This document shows, piece after piece, positions 1-13,314 of a stretch of 64,000 nt of DNA. Below the pieces are notes generated by a model. The model made no database searches and was not told the DNA's origin. It saw nothing but the letters and a program-made list of their open reading frames with translations. The number at the start of each line of letters is the position of its first letter. The stretch's first letter is position 1. The position numbers and the translations under genes are program-made. Source of the DNA: Apostichopus japonicus (taxonomy: Eukaryota; Echinodermata; Holothuroidea; Aspidochirotida; Stichopodidae); NCBI RefSeq assembly GCF_037975245.1, contig NC_092582.1, positions 16,766,577 through 16,830,576 of the forward strand, written 5' to 3'.

Positions 1-1180
1 TTGATGTTTTTTTCTTAGGTCATAGGTCATTTGGGGTCTTCTACTGCCACAAAGTTGATCTGTCACCTTTGGTACTTCTTGATAGGGGAATAATTTATCC
101 GGTATCGCATTGACAAAATGTATGGCAAAGCACTGTACATTTGTGTTAACTAAGAAACCATTGCAACACAGTAAGCCACATTTTTATGATAGGAAACCTG
201 ATTATAATTTGCGTTACTTTATAAATCCAGACAACCCTCTTTATTATATGTTAGTGGAGAAGTTCACCTGTCAGGGAAGCTGAACAATGAAAACTTCTTG
301 ACAAAGTGAGAGATTGGACCTCAGTTAGCTCCTTACCTATGCAATTGGACCAGTTCATGTTACCGTGGAGATGAATCCCACACGCTGCTTTCACTTTTTG
401 GACTTGCCACAAGTTGGAGGCATGGTACAGACTGGAAACGTGTTGACCCGTTATCTCTAACCTGTGAATTCATGACAAAAAAAATCCAACTGAAAATAAA
501 TAAACAAACAATCCACCAAATAACAATTAATTATGAATATGATAGAATAGGATGTCAGAATTTCAAAAATTCTAAATGCAGGGTGCCTGTACGTGCAATG
601 GCAGTGAATTTCAGTAACATTCCTACCCTTAACCAAGTCATAAAAACTTCCTTTTTACTTACGAAAGGCCAAAGTTCATCTGCAGGATAACAGGCTGTGG
701 TTTGGATAGTCAATCAATGAAGATCATTTCAAGGCCTTCAGGGGTTTACTGAGGTATTTTTAGATCTAATTGGACTCTAAGCAGTGATTGCACGATCGCA
801 ACGAATCCATTCCAAATTTGAGGACTTTTCAAGACCTAGAAAAGATGAGTTTCCCGTACCCTACATTTGCCCCTCACTTTTAACACATGAGACCCATGTT
901 TCTATGACAAGCCAGTTTAAACATAGCCCTTTCAATATATTTTCTGTTATTACATAAAAAGAGTTATAATACATGAGAACAGTTTTAAAGAACCCATCCT
1001 GAAGATCTGCTCGAAGAAAAAAAAAAAAAAATGTATCACGACAGCCACTAAGTGGACACAATAAGCCCTCAGCACCAAAATCATTCAATAATGCGTAGAT
1101 GACACCAACTTGAAATGCATTAGAATCATGTTCCTTCTCCTATGATAACAGATACCCCGGAAATAACAGACACGACTTAC
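1..1180. other. Kelch-like gene intron or flank
   Basis: I see no coding sequence here. The stretch is AT-rich and includes an A13 tract near 1018-1031. It should be the intron after the BTB exon on the minus strand. Confidence 0.5.
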
Positions 1181-1484
1181 TTTCCGGTGTATGCGAATTC
1201 GACCAGCATCTCCGCAGAGCCCGAATCGATCTCCACCAGGTCCTTCCTCAACATAGATTCTTCTTTGTTTGGTATCTTGCTCAGTTGTAACTGGTCGGCC
1301 ATGTAAGGGCTGTAGCACGCCAGGATGGCCCGGTGGGCCGGGATCTCGTGCTTGCCGACGCAGAGCAGCACGTCGTGGAAGGCCCGCTGCTTTCTCATCG
1401 TGTTCATGCACTCCAGGATGCTGGTGGACCACTCGTTATCCTTGATGGCCATCAAAGGGGACAGGATCAGACGGTTTCTAACAT
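1181..1484 (-). CDS. Kelch-like (BTB/POZ) protein, coding exon 2, partial gene
   Basis: This exon encodes most of a BTB/POZ domain of the KLHL type. Members of this family dimerise through BTB and commonly act as substrate adaptors for Cullin-3 ubiquitin ligases or as actin-associated scaffolds. Visible are the core FHDVLLCVGKHEIPAHRAIL, then ACYSPYM, and at the end EFAYTGK, all typical BTB landmarks. The exon starts after a CTCAG acceptor and ends at a GTAAGT donor (1180-1175). It begins with the last two bases of a split codon, which the exon at 2097 supplies in frame. BACK and Kelch-repeat exons must lie left of the window. The pattern H-E-x-x-AHRA-x-LAC recalls the NS1-binding-protein branch (IVNS1ABP/KLHL39), but the subfamily cannot be settled from 108 residues. 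Translation could also start at an internal Met at 1451. Confidence 0.85.
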
Positions 1485-2096
1485 CTGAGAAGGAGAAAAA
1501 CAAAAAGATGAGAAGACCTCTCATGATATCTTCATCTGCTTCAATGGTAAAGTAAAGTATTTATAGACTGTAAGTAGATGGGCAAGGTATTTGCACATTG
1601 CATCATCTATAAACAAAGAGCCACCTCTGATGCTGAGATTTCAATTTGCACAATTTTGAAAGAAAATGGCTTTATAATATAATAAGTATCATAAAATTGA
1701 CACAGTTAAATTCTTTAAGTTATACTGCTTGAAATAAACAAAGGTCAGCAATGAAAGTTAAGTAGCTGAGGCGAGGCTCTCTGATGATGTTCACATTTTT
1801 GCAAGGTTCCACATCTTGCCCTCTCCTTCCTAATCCCCACCCCCAACAAAAGAGGATTCTACCAATAGGGGGGCTGGGGGTTTATGAAAAAGGTACTTAG
1901 GAGGTTTTTGCACAAAATGGAGAAACATGTGCCACATATCCCACCCTCTAAATGCAGCTCAGTCTAAACTTTTAGACCACCTTTGTGACCTACAGTACTT
2001 TGTCTTTGCTTGTTCCAACCATCCTCCATTTATTATTCCATTTCAGGTGACCACCCCTCTGCAATAATAACCTGAATAATTAGACATCATCCTTAC

Positions 2097-2211
2097 CGTT
2101 GGCAAAGTTGTGGTCCATGTTGTTTATAATTATGTGAGGGATTGACAGTAAGAAGACACAGACCAATCAAAGAGTATCCTTTTCTAAGATGTTAAATTGT
2201 TCCATCCAGAA
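2097..2211 (-). CDS. Kelch-like gene, 5'UTR end plus 7-codon first coding exon
   Basis: An ATG at 2118-2116 opens MDHNFAN and one extra base before a GTAAGG donor (2096-2091). Joined to the exon at 1181-1484 this gives an uninterrupted frame leading into the BTB domain. Upstream of the ATG the sequence runs back to a CCTTTCAG acceptor at about 2212, so 2119-2211 is untranslated and another 5' exon lies further right. The phase match and good splice sites are seen directly; use of this exon is inferred. Confidence 0.65.
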
Positions 2212-3381
2212 CTGAAAGGAAAATGAAATAGGAGAAGAAAGAAACATAATTTGGTGACCTTCAAAGAGACGACTTTATTGACGGGAGCACAAGCAATGAA
2301 TGGTGCACAGGCGTGTACCATCATTTGTTCTTTGTACAGTCAGGGCCAATCATATCATGAGATATAATAACTAACCTTTGACCTTCAATTCCTCAGAACA
2401 GCTCATCTGATCCTTTGAACCCTACAGTACTGTACAGTACAGTGCAGTAGTTTTACAGAAAGTTTTGTCAAATTCTAACTTGGCATTATATGAACTTTCC
2501 CCTTCAGTAATGATGTAATTATAACCTGCATTTATCGCGATATCTAGTTCATAATTAAATGAGCAATGTTGGCTGTTTGACTGTTTCCCTTGATTCATTT
2601 GATTGCAGAAGCAATGATTGGATACGAGCACAGTTCATTGGACTCACTCAACTTCCTACGTACCTAACAGAATCAGCTGACTGTACAAAGATCCTTGTGT
2701 CTAGAGTCATAAATACTTACGGGCAGATATATATTCTACAAGACGATTGAAAGATACACCGAATGACACAAAGACCAGTAAAACTTGCGAAAGATGTGAG
2801 CAGACTTTACGAGTGTTGCTGGTACTATATAGCAATGTTGACCGTCTGAATGACCAGTACAGTAGCTTGAGAAGGGAAAGTGAACGGTGACCCAGAAATG
2901 GTGGCACCATGCTAAAAACGTTACATTCAGATACTGTAAGGAAAGTGCATATGTACAGTAGATATGGAGACAGCTAAGTGAGGCCGAGCCGCCGAGCATA
3001 CAGTAGCAAATTACTACAGACTACGAACATACTGTATGCAAAATAATGCAGCTCACTTACTAATACTGTACAATTAAAATTTACTTTAATCTCTCTTAAA
3101 ATAACTTCAGATCTAAAACTATCAGAAATGTGACTACCTTTATCCCAGATGTCAGCATTCAGCATATACTCATTCACAATGTAGTTTGCCAAAAAAAAAT
3201 ATGTACTGTACATGTATGTGGCTTGTAAGTCTAGGATTCAAACGTTTGTGACAAAAGTTTCTCCTTTTGTCGACAACTTCTTACAATAACAAGATCTAAA
3301 TTATTTCCATACTCATTTCCTATTGGTCAGGTCTACAGCGCAGTACAACTCATGTCCTATAAATAATTACCCAACAGGGAA

Positions 3382-3519
3382 TAGTTATCCGGTGGTTTCG
3401 TCACTGTTTCGTGACTCCAAACAACACCTACGATAATCATCTGAATACTGTAGTTATCCGGTGGTTTCGTCACTTTTTCGTGACTCAAAACAACAGCTAC
3501 GACAACTATCTGAATAGTT
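3382..3519. repeat. 69-bp tandem duplication
   Basis: Two adjacent diverged copies start at 3382 and 3451 with TAGTTATCCGGTGGTTTCG. Each holds a short inverted pair GTCAC/GTGAC around TTTTTC. Confidence 0.75.
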
Positions 3520-4506
3520 GTTCAGCATTTAGTTGATACATTGTTTTGATAAAGTCGCTTAAAGTTCACATGACCATGTGCACGCATTGGTGGGGGAGGT
3601 GGAAAAATTGTCGGGAAACATTAATATCCCTCAGATTCCCCTTAATGTACAGCTCTGTTTTGGTCATAATTTGACTGAAAGGTTACCCTAAAATTAAGTA
3701 CTGGGTAGTCTCTTCTAGGGGCATAGAATGATTCCATACTACCCCGCATTTTTGGCGGGCCGTTACAATTTTATCCAGAAAGATACTAGAGATGTAACCA
3801 CGGTTACTCCAAACTGTGGCATTGATGCTTTCAACCTGGCCAATATGATCAACTGTCAAAGTACTCTATTATGGCAAGGAATTGAAACAAGCTTCTTCTT
3901 TTAATTCAGACTACTGTAGATTGTAACCAGAGAAAAATTTATCCAAGTCTAAAAGTATATAGCTCAGTGCTTTTAGTACACAGGATCTATACTTAGTATG
4001 TTATGAGGGACAAAAGTCGGAGCCTTCGAAAACTGTGCCACACAAAATTTGAACACTAGATTACTTCCTTGTAAGGTCATTCTATACTGCCCCATACAGA
4101 TGTGATTAATTGCTCAAAGCTGTTTACCTCAAGAGTTGAGACCACAAGATCGACTCCTTCAATAGTCGAGTAGTATTGATTAAAAAAAAGAAAGGCCAAA
4201 AAGGTTTCTGGGTATTAGGGCAATGAAGTAAAACCAACAGCTTAAAGACTGGTAGATCTTAATATGCTGTCTGAACTATGAAGCCTGAAGGGTTCATTAA
4301 CTTATAACACACTGATTAAAAATCAATCATTTATTTACATCAAAGAGTTTTCAATTTTAAGGTGAAATTTAGTCAAAACGATCGTACTGAACATGACTAA
4401 TCCTACAGTATAGGCCTACGGTAGGCTGCCTAACTCGTGGACCATCAACAGTGTCCCCCAAACTTGTCCGGGCCCCAGGAGTGAGGGGGGGAGCAGTACT
4501 TGCTTA

Positions 4507-4640
4507 CAGTGGCGGAGCTATGGGTATTGGTCAAGGGGGGCAAGAATGGTCTGTAGGGGCGCTTTCGACACTATCTAAGCGGGGCGCCACCACAGGTTGG
4601 CGCGAAGCGTACAGAATTTTGTATGGACGCCCCGCCACTG
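4507..4640. mobile_element. Short MITE, CAGTGGCGGAG family (hAT-like)
   Basis: The ends are CAGTGGCGGAG and CCGCCACTG. The interior (GGTATTGGTCA, then GGCGCTTTCGACA) matches the longer copies near 29.9 and 55.9 kb, so this is a deletion derivative. Flanks CTTGCTTA and CTTGCTAC look like a diverged 8-bp target duplication. Confidence 0.6.
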
Positions 4641-7360
4641 CTTGCTACAATTCTTCATGAACTGTAGTTAAGTTACAGTAGATAGAAAAGTGCATACTGT
4701 ATGTAAGAGAGGAAGGAGCAAAGTAAACATTATCTTGAACAAAATATCCCAAGTGACTTAATGTAAGTACTATATCACAACACCTCACATTTATGATCAT
4801 TAATACTGCAGAGTGTTAAAGATACAGGTAGTAGATACACCAGTCAAGTGTTCATGTCTTTAGGGTTTTTTTTTTCTTTTGACAATTTGTATCTCTCTAC
4901 AGATAAGTGTTTGTGTGATTTATGGGGAAATCCCATGAATCCACCAACTCAATCCAGTCTGTCCAACCTTTTAGGGCTCCTAAATCATCCTATTACTACC
5001 GTACCTTCAATAGAAGAGTTCCTGTACATAGAGGAATTAATTACCAATCTCATTGAAGAGATTCTCTCTCCCTGAGAATTATTTGATTAGGTCTCATCAA
5101 GTGGAAGACTCAGGCTATGAAGCACTTCAAAGATATTGACAAATACTGTTCATCGTGGGCGTTAAATAGGGCAAAAGGCCTCCAAAATCCTACTTCAGCA
5201 TCCTTAAAATGTCCAAAAAGTTTAGTTACCAAACCTAGTTCCTGTAGTGCCATCCGAGATGTGTACTGTAAGCGCTCCTGTACACATTATTATTAACCTT
5301 CCCAAGTGCTTACAAGCTCCGTTAAAGAGGTTTAAATTTAGATCGTAACTAATCTTGCAGCACTAAGGCATATTTCTGCTGTTAGTTTTAATTAAAATAT
5401 GATATAAGAACTGGATTTAATTTGTCCTACTTTACCTGGTTGATATCAAGCAGGTCATGACTCATGACTTCTATCAGAACATTTGCTAGAAAAAAATGTT
5501 AATATCCTCTTTGGATACCAGCTTTATACACATGCTTGATATGTTTTTTAATAAATAATAATTTGTGCAGATTAAGCACTTTGAAGATTCACAATGATCG
5601 CAAGTATAAAAATTGCAGCATGTGAATGTCATGTGGATATTTCTAATGTACATTGGCAGTCATAGTTATTGCAGCTAGCACTGCATGTGCTCAAATCCAA
5701 AGTTCTTTGAAAGAATACAACCATACATTTCTACCATATATGGATTTTCAAAAATTGTTGTAGCATTTCGCCTACATAACTGCATATGATACTAAATACG
5801 TAGCCCACTGACACATGTACTGTAGGAAATAATGAAGTATTTCAAATTTTGCATCAGATTAGAAGGCTCCAAACATTGTCTTTCACAAAATGACATTGTA
5901 CAGTTCCAATGTACAGTACTGTGTAAAAAATTGGAATTTGGACTTGTATAGCAAGTTGACCACTTTTGCATAGTACTGTATTTTGCTATGTGATTCTGGA
6001 TCAGTTATTCCCCGATAAAAAAACCCACCCAATCTCCATCCACTTCTACATCTTTACTCCCACCTTCCATGTCATGCTTCACACCCTGTCCTACACTCTC
6101 CCCCCCCCCCTCATCCGCCCCCAACTTAATATATGGCCAAACTACGATATAAAACCAGAAATCAAGTAATAAACATGGCACAAAAATAAGAGATAACATG
6201 GCGCACAAATCCTAAGTCTTCATTTTCCCATTTTTATGATACAAACTTCAAAAACAGGTCTACAGAAAATTTAAATAAAATTATACCTTCCAAGTGCACA
6301 CTGTGAGTGTACAACAAAGGGGAAACTTGGCCGTGAAAGTTTATGAGGAATGTTACAAGATAAACAAATTAGATGTAATGATAATTAATCTGTACACGGT
6401 GAGAAAGTTGCAATTGTGTCAACAATTTTTGTTATTTCAGAGCTATTGAACTATCAAAAAATAAATAACATGATGTTACATAAAACAAGACTGAGTAAAC
6501 AAGTAACATTGCACAGAGTGTTCACATAAATTTGGAAATTGGAACAAATGTCAGAAGTCACTAACCCACTGTCAAAGGTTTTATTCTAAGAACTGAAAAA
6601 AAATAAATAATAATCACTAAGTTATCAGTCATCCACTCTTGATCATCCCAAGTTACACACCTTCCTAGATTACACACATTCCACCACAGAGCTCCTTTTT
6701 CTAAACAGCTCTCTCTGGTGATGTAATCCTTTCCATAACAAAACAAGACTCAGCCAATAAATAAACTAAGTACAGCTTTACCAGTCTATTTAGCTCTACT
6801 GTTGTAGTACTGTAAACGACACTACTTTCTCAGAAATGTTTATCAGACAGAGGTCATACTGTATGTGACGTGAGATCTTTTCAAAAAAGGATGATCTAAC
6901 TTGGGGGTGGATAAATGAAAAGAAGATCGTATAATCTCTGAGTCAACCTTTGCAATTAGGAATGATCTAAGAGCTACTGCAAAGCGTTCAAAATTGTGAG
7001 CGATGCTGAAGAGATTTGGCAGACAAAGGCTCTGTAGAGTAAATCCACTCTATTCTAGGCATGAGATGTACACTTGATCAATATTGATATGAAAAAGACA
7101 AATACAGCACACACTTATAGACAAGCAGAGGTACTACAAAGTAACCAAGTAACAAGAGCTGCACTTAAACTAGAGTAAGAGCAGCACTAGTCCTAGCAGC
7201 ACTAGTGTACTAGCACTACAGTGTTCTTTATTTGCTCTTCAGTGTGAACGTTAGGTCGTTCATTTACATCTTTGATTGTATTGGCCTAGCAGATGGTAGT
7301 CATGCGTCACATTAAAATCATATATATAAGGCCAGTTCCACTAAAATGATGAAATAATCG

Positions 7361-7440
7361 GTAATCTGCCCCACTGTCACACATAAACTAGTTGGTAATC
7401 GGTAATAACCGATTATCATATAATCGGTCGAACACTAGTT
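7361..7440. mobile_element. Fragment of a hAT-like terminus
   Basis: Several AATCGG/CCGATT words end in GGTCGAACACTAG, which resembles the end of hAT elements beginning TAGTGTTCG. Only one end is recognisable. Confidence 0.35.
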
Positions 7441-8100
7441 GACAATATTAAAGAAATATGAACAGAAGCTGCAACAGTTACTGGTATGGGGGATTTATTG
7501 GGGGGGGGCAAACACACTTACCTGTCTCCATTCTACTTATAGACACTCAAATCAACCTAGCTTTCAAAACAAATAACATTTTGGCAGTGCCCCACCCCAC
7601 TTACTCCCCACCCTACTGACCCCATTCCCCACCGACCTACTTCAGTGTCAACGCCACTTTCTCTACCTTTTGCAAGTTCAGAATCTACCATTCTTGTTAT
7701 CAATGCTTACGACTATAATTCTAGGGTAGTTTACTGTCCGCATCTTTTGGAGAGAGGTACAGTAAGAGAGGATTGTCAAGAGATATAAGCTTCACAAAAA
7801 TATACCCCGTTGTCGTGTAAATAATAATGACTCTTTATGACTTGCAAAGTAAATCTGAGCATCTGTAAAGGAGACACGAATCTAACCATCATTAAAATCC
7901 ATCCTTATTATTGATCTATATATAACTGTAATAAACTACTTCCCCAAACAGCTCAGGAATAGGTAGTACTCAGAAAGGGGCAGCACCGAATGTATCACCT
8001 ACGTACCGGAACTACCGTATCACTTTCACAAATTTTGCTTGTACATACTGTGCATATTCAATAAGACGATTTACATATTTTGGCCACTGGTGGCCACAGA

Positions 8101-8113
8101 TGACCTTTGACCT
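8101..8113. promoter_or_regulatory. DR1 nuclear-receptor-type site
   Basis: TGACCTTTGACCT is the complement of AGGTCAAAGGTCA, a perfect direct repeat with 1-bp spacing as bound by HNF4 or RXR heterodimers. Related degenerate words occur in the repeat families at 26.9 and 46.6 kb, so this may be a repeat relic and not an enhancer. Confidence 0.35.
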
Positions 8114-10854
8114 CGCTCCATAAGAAAAGCTGCCAGGAACTTACTACTAAGGGGAAATTTACTTACTGAAGTTTGAACTTCATGCAAATCTACGCTTGGT
8201 GAATTATCGTGTTTCAGGCTAGGGGGTGAATCACACACATACCCCAGACATACAGTACACTGTACCCCCCATAGATACTGTATTAGATTCAAGCAAGGAA
8301 TTAAAAAACAAAGAGAAAGTTCAAAGGTTTCAGATCCCTACTGTAGTGGCACTATGACATCACAGATTTACAAAATGACAGATCCATGACACGACCTTTT
8401 AGCTAGTATACTCTACGTACAGGATCTCCCAAAGAGAGCAAGATTTTTCTCAACAGCTGTTCGGGAGAAGTTGATCTTCACAAAGATCTCTGTCATTAAA
8501 GCTAAAGATGATGATCAATGACAGTTGGGTTTTGAACTCCTTCACTTTTCAAAGAAATTGCTGTCCAGACCATGATCAAAATGTTAAAAGGTCATCAATA
8601 TTGCTAGGTCACAATCAACGCTAGTATTACTGTAGCACATGTACACTACACATGATGCGTTTCAATTTCCATGTTTCCTGTAGAATATGACACATGTGTG
8701 GCACATGTCCAGTACAGTAATATACATAATACTGTACAGTATTTACTTGTTTACAATTTTAAGAGTCTTGTCTTACATTTTTACACTGTGACTCTCATCT
8801 GCTCATTCTTTATGAAAACATGTGGGGTAGCTCTACAAACGAAAAATAATCTTACCATAAATAAAATCAAGAGTAAGATATTTGTGGTTGTCAACCGTGT
8901 CTTACCAGTAACTTGTAATGTTTTTTTCTTTTCTACGGGGAAGTAACATTTATCATCTTACCGAACGACTAGGCCAGGTACACATGTATACTGTATTGAT
9001 AATATTACAGTATGTAGATACCAAAACACTGGTCAAAAGCTTATTAGCGAAAGATGTACAGTACCGCAGTACTGTGCTTTGCACACACACACAAATTAAT
9101 ATTACTTTCACTATCTATACATACTTTACTCAAATTGCTGTCATGAGTAAACTCTTACAGTAGCTATTCCAACGAATGTCCCTGATGGTGTATTTACAAG
9201 TTTAAATATACTCATTGTACTATTGTGAGCAGGCAGTACCTCAATATCAATCAATTCCTCTATACTTCTCTTGCATATACTGTTCCCCTCTTGTTGTACT
9301 GTACGGTACCGTACATAAAATATCCACTTTCTTTAATTATGCATATAAAATGTGCCATATCAAAATTCCTGTTATACAATCCACTGCACCAAAGACTAGC
9401 CCTATAGAACCAGCCAACATCAACATGATCACCGATGCAGCTCAATAAAGCTGTCAACAATACTAACTTCAACAAGAGACACAGATTTCAATAATCTATC
9501 CGATCGCTCCCCCGCTGAACTTCTCGCCTGCCTCTCGTCTCTCCATCTCGAGGAGGACGATTTGAGATAATATTTCAAGGCTGCGTCAAAGCAAAGAAAT
9601 CGGAGTGATCTGATCAATTGGCCATGGGCCAAAGATGTTTCATTACTACACCCATGAACTAACTGGAATGCTAATTATCTGTCTATGGTCCGGAAATGAC
9701 AATGAACGGCTCTATGACAAAATGGTACGCTCCGAACGTCGGCAACGAAAGGGCGACCGTTGCCTGTATGACACAAAGCAATCTCCCGCCCCTTGGGGGA
9801 GCCTCACATCCGTATTTAGCATCTGTACAAACGATGAGATAACAACTGTGACTTGACATTATCTCTCTATTCATGCCTCATCAAACCAGAGATATTGTTT
9901 AACAACACTTGAACAAGCTCCAAACACAACATTACCACCCATGGTTGCTACCATGTATAGTTACAACTGACGTACTGTATGTACGTATTGCTGACAACAG
10001 CCAATGCCACAACTGGAACTGACAGCAGCTGAATTGATGAATGTACAAATGCAATATATATATATAACTGCACTGCTCACATTATAATTATTTCTACTTT
10101 ATCATTCGGAAGGGCGTGCGGACGGTCGAATATCCACAGTTCTAGCTGCGAGCAGGATGTAAACTTGCACGGCCGAGATGAAGGTTATAGTCCCATGTGG
10201 AAGGAACTAGGCAAATATCTTAACAGAAAAATCCAGTCTCCTTGTTGGTGATGAATTCTTTACATCTAAATTGATAATATTGTTTAATACTCTTTCATCA
10301 AATGGGTTTTATGCCAAATATAGATGACATATTTTACAGTACGTAGGTCTACTGTAAGGAGTATTAATAGTCTACACATACAGTTCAGTAGGAAGACAGT
10401 GCATGAATTTCAGAAATTGCCTCAAAATTTTAGCTTCAATGGAACCCATGTACAACACTACTACTGTACTGTAACTGTACTTGTACAAGAACAGTATTAA
10501 CTCACCGTTAGCAGTTTCTCCCACACTTTACAGTACAGTACGTACTACTGAATGTTTAGTGTCTACACAGTACTACACCTTGGAGTATTTCCTTCTCATC
10601 CAAAATCATCGAAGCAGAGGCTAATTATCAGTCTTAAGTATGCATATTAATCCAATTAATAATGCTCTGGTTCTCGCCACCATGAAGACTTTGATGGAGG
10701 CTTTTTGAGTCGATTTTGACACAATTATTGATGTCGCACAATACTAAACTCATCATATTTAACCAGATACCGAAGCTCATGAATTAGCTCAAGTACTGTG
10801 CGGTTAATCAAGTTGTATAAAAATCGTAAAACATTGTTCACAGAAAGTCAAAGA

Positions 10855-11859
10855 CTATGTTTACACGGGTCCAAAAATCGGGAACCGGGTACCCGAGGGC
10901 CGTTACCCGTCGGGTATCCGGGTACCCGGAAAAAATTGTTTGCCCTCGTGTATCACGATTTTCAAGAAATTACATATTGGATGCTGTAATAAATGCATTA
11001 TATTCTCTACTGACAATGTTTTCATGTTCAAATACGTAGGTGTAAGATAAGGTATAAAACCCTCCTCAATAATATTTATTTGCTTTTGTTTCTTTCATTA
11101 ACTTGTTAATAAATTAATTATTTAATTATAATTAGCATTACTACTACAGTAACATCGCACTACCGCCGCTGCTTATGCTTGCTCGTGCACGTCTATTGGA
11201 TCAAACCATATAAATATCCAATTTAGTTGTTACTACTACTCCTATTATGCAGGCCCAGGGTTCGCATTTGCCGCGCGCGCAAAGTGATCGCATTTGGAAT
11301 AAACGATTAGTAAAAAGCCACTTGCGATTTCTATTTTTTAGTTATCCGTCTATAATCCATAAAAGTCTCGTAAAATTCCTTGTCAGCCTTTCCTTCTACG
11401 AAATAAACGAATGAGTATATAATTATTTCTTCCACATGGTAGCCTAACACCACACTAAGTCAATGAGAAATCTAGCTTAGCCTAACCATCTGTTTATTTG
11501 CTGAAGTTGTGACGCAGTTATAAGACATCCATGGAATACTTTCGTTATTGCTGTTACGTTTGACAACATGGTTGCCTAACACCACACTAAGTCAATGGGG
11601 GTAATCTAGCCTAGCCATCTGTTTATTAGCTGAAATTGTGACGCAGTTATAAGATATCCATGGAAAACTTTCGTTATTGCTGTTATCTTCGACCACATGG
11701 TAGCCTAACAACACACTAAGTCAATAAGAAATCTGCCTAACCATCGGTTTGCAATTTTTTTTTTTTTTTAAATCACACTTTGCGTAGGATTCGGGTTATA
11801 AATTAGGAACCGGGTAGTAACACGTCGGGCGGGTACCCGGATAACCCGTGCAAACACTA
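10855..11859. mobile_element. Non-autonomous hAT-like element of about 1 kb
   Basis: The left end reads CTATGTTTACACGGGT and the right end, complemented, CTAGTGTTTGCACGGGT. Both are followed inward by GGGTACCCG-type words, so they form diverged terminal inverted repeats. No transposase frame is visible inside. A clear target duplication was not found. Confidence 0.55.
11437..11740. repeat. About 130-bp tandem array, roughly 2.3 copies, inside the hAT-like element
   Basis: Units begin TGGT(A/T)GCCTAACA at 11437, 11569 and 11698. They contain GTGACGCAGTTATAAGA and TTTCGTTATTGCTGTTA. Subterminal tandem repeats are common in hAT elements. Confidence 0.75.
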
Positions 11860-12989
11860 GTCTCTACAGTAGGTTTGGACTTGGCTAACAGCACAGGAGT
11901 AATACTAATAATTTGAAGTGTCTGGGCAGCAAAATGTTGACAAGTGTATCTGATCCATTTGTTATACAAATGACCACAATTGAAGAATTATTGATTAATC
12001 TCTCTCTTTCATCTGCAACTTTGCTTCAAAAAGTCTAGAATCTTGTCTTACTTAAATTATCAATCAGTGCTGTAGGTTTGGAAAAATTGTTCACCAAAAA
12101 CAAACAAACAGTTGCCAGTTAATAAGTTAAATACTTCTTCTATGAAAATGCTGTATAGGCCTTTAGGCTATTATGGCCAACCGACACAAATTTACAAGTA
12201 AAAAGCAACTAGTAATTCTGAATTTTTTTAATGACAATAGCAACAGAAGATGATTATTAATGTTAGATTGATAATGTACACTGAAACGGTCCCAGTCTTC
12301 ACCTCCTTCGAATCAAACAGCACTTCAGTAGGGAGTACAGCATGCTACACTATAGTGCACTGAAGTCAGGTACCAAACACAATCAAATCTCACACCAAGA
12401 GAGAGCAGCAAAGCAAGGGGGCACAGAGCCACATGCCCTCCCAAGCTTTGTGAAGAACAGCAAACTACTATTTTTGATATTTTTATTTTCTTATAAAAAT
12501 GAAAAGTATCCTCTTCTGATTTTTCTGGTTTCAGGCCTTTTTGTTATTCATAAAGCAAAATTAAAAAGTGCTCTTCACTTTCAGAAAGACATTCATATTA
12601 CAGTGATGAGATGGTTTTGTGCTTTGCCAAGTTTGCCCCTCAAATAATTTAAGTCACATACAGTATCCTCCTCCTATCCCTCAATCTTTGCCATCTCCAT
12701 CCTTCACACCCGCCATCCCAGCTAAGACTCTTTTCGACTGCCTCTGGCCATTGAGAGGCCAATCAATAACAAACTTAACTTCAGTATTGGTACTACTAAG
12801 AACAGCAGTTTGTAGACTTCAGTGAAGATGAACGTTAGGTCACCAGGGAATTACTTTTGAATGAATGGAATATCTACCCCAGATTCAGCAGTCACAATTC
12901 AGGAACCTTGTGTACTATCGTACAATATACTCAGACACAGCACATGCAACGGCGCTACACTAAGTACTAAACATGTGTGTAAGTAAATT

Positions 12990-13030
12990 GGCCTGACGTT
13001 ACGATCCTAGCAGGATCTTCTTCGGAGGCT
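12990..13030 (-). ncRNA. Decayed hammerhead-ribozyme-like core, copy 1
   Basis: On the minus strand the order is AGCCT, CCGAAGA (core CUGANGA with U to C), a GATCC/GGATC stem II, GTAA (core GAAA with one change), CGTC, then AGGCC. Stem I can form from GCCT and AGGC. The layout matches the minimal type I hammerheads of Penelope-like retroelements, but two core bases are changed, so cleavage is not expected. Confidence 0.45.
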
Positions 13031-13089
13031 AAATGAAAACACAGGCACAGAATACAGACAGGTTAATGAGCATCGTGAACACAAAGAGA

Positions 13090-13310
13090 TAGATCTATAT
13101 GTAAGGGGATTAGTAGACAAGGGATGGAGAGAAGAAAGAAAGAAACCAACAAGGGAAGAGGAGAGTTAGGAGATAAACAATGAAGGGACAAAGAGAGGAT
13201 TAGGTAAGGGGGTAGGGAATAAACTAGAGAAAAAAGGGTGGAAGAGAGCTACAGTATGAGAAGAGGAGTGATAGGGAAGGGGATCAAGGGGTTTGGAGGG
13301 GTGGGGACCG
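13090..13310. repeat. Polypurine-rich tract of about 220 bp
   Basis: The plus strand is dominated by A and G (AGAAAGAAAG, GGGAAGAGGAGAG, GGGGTTTGGAGGGG). It separates the hammerhead-like copy at 12990 from the inverted partner repeat at 13315. Confidence 0.6.
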
Positions 13311-13314
13311 AAGA

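Noticed and set aside
9429-9632. Possible minus-strand exon (67 codons)
   Set aside because: No family resemblance, no clear splice pair.
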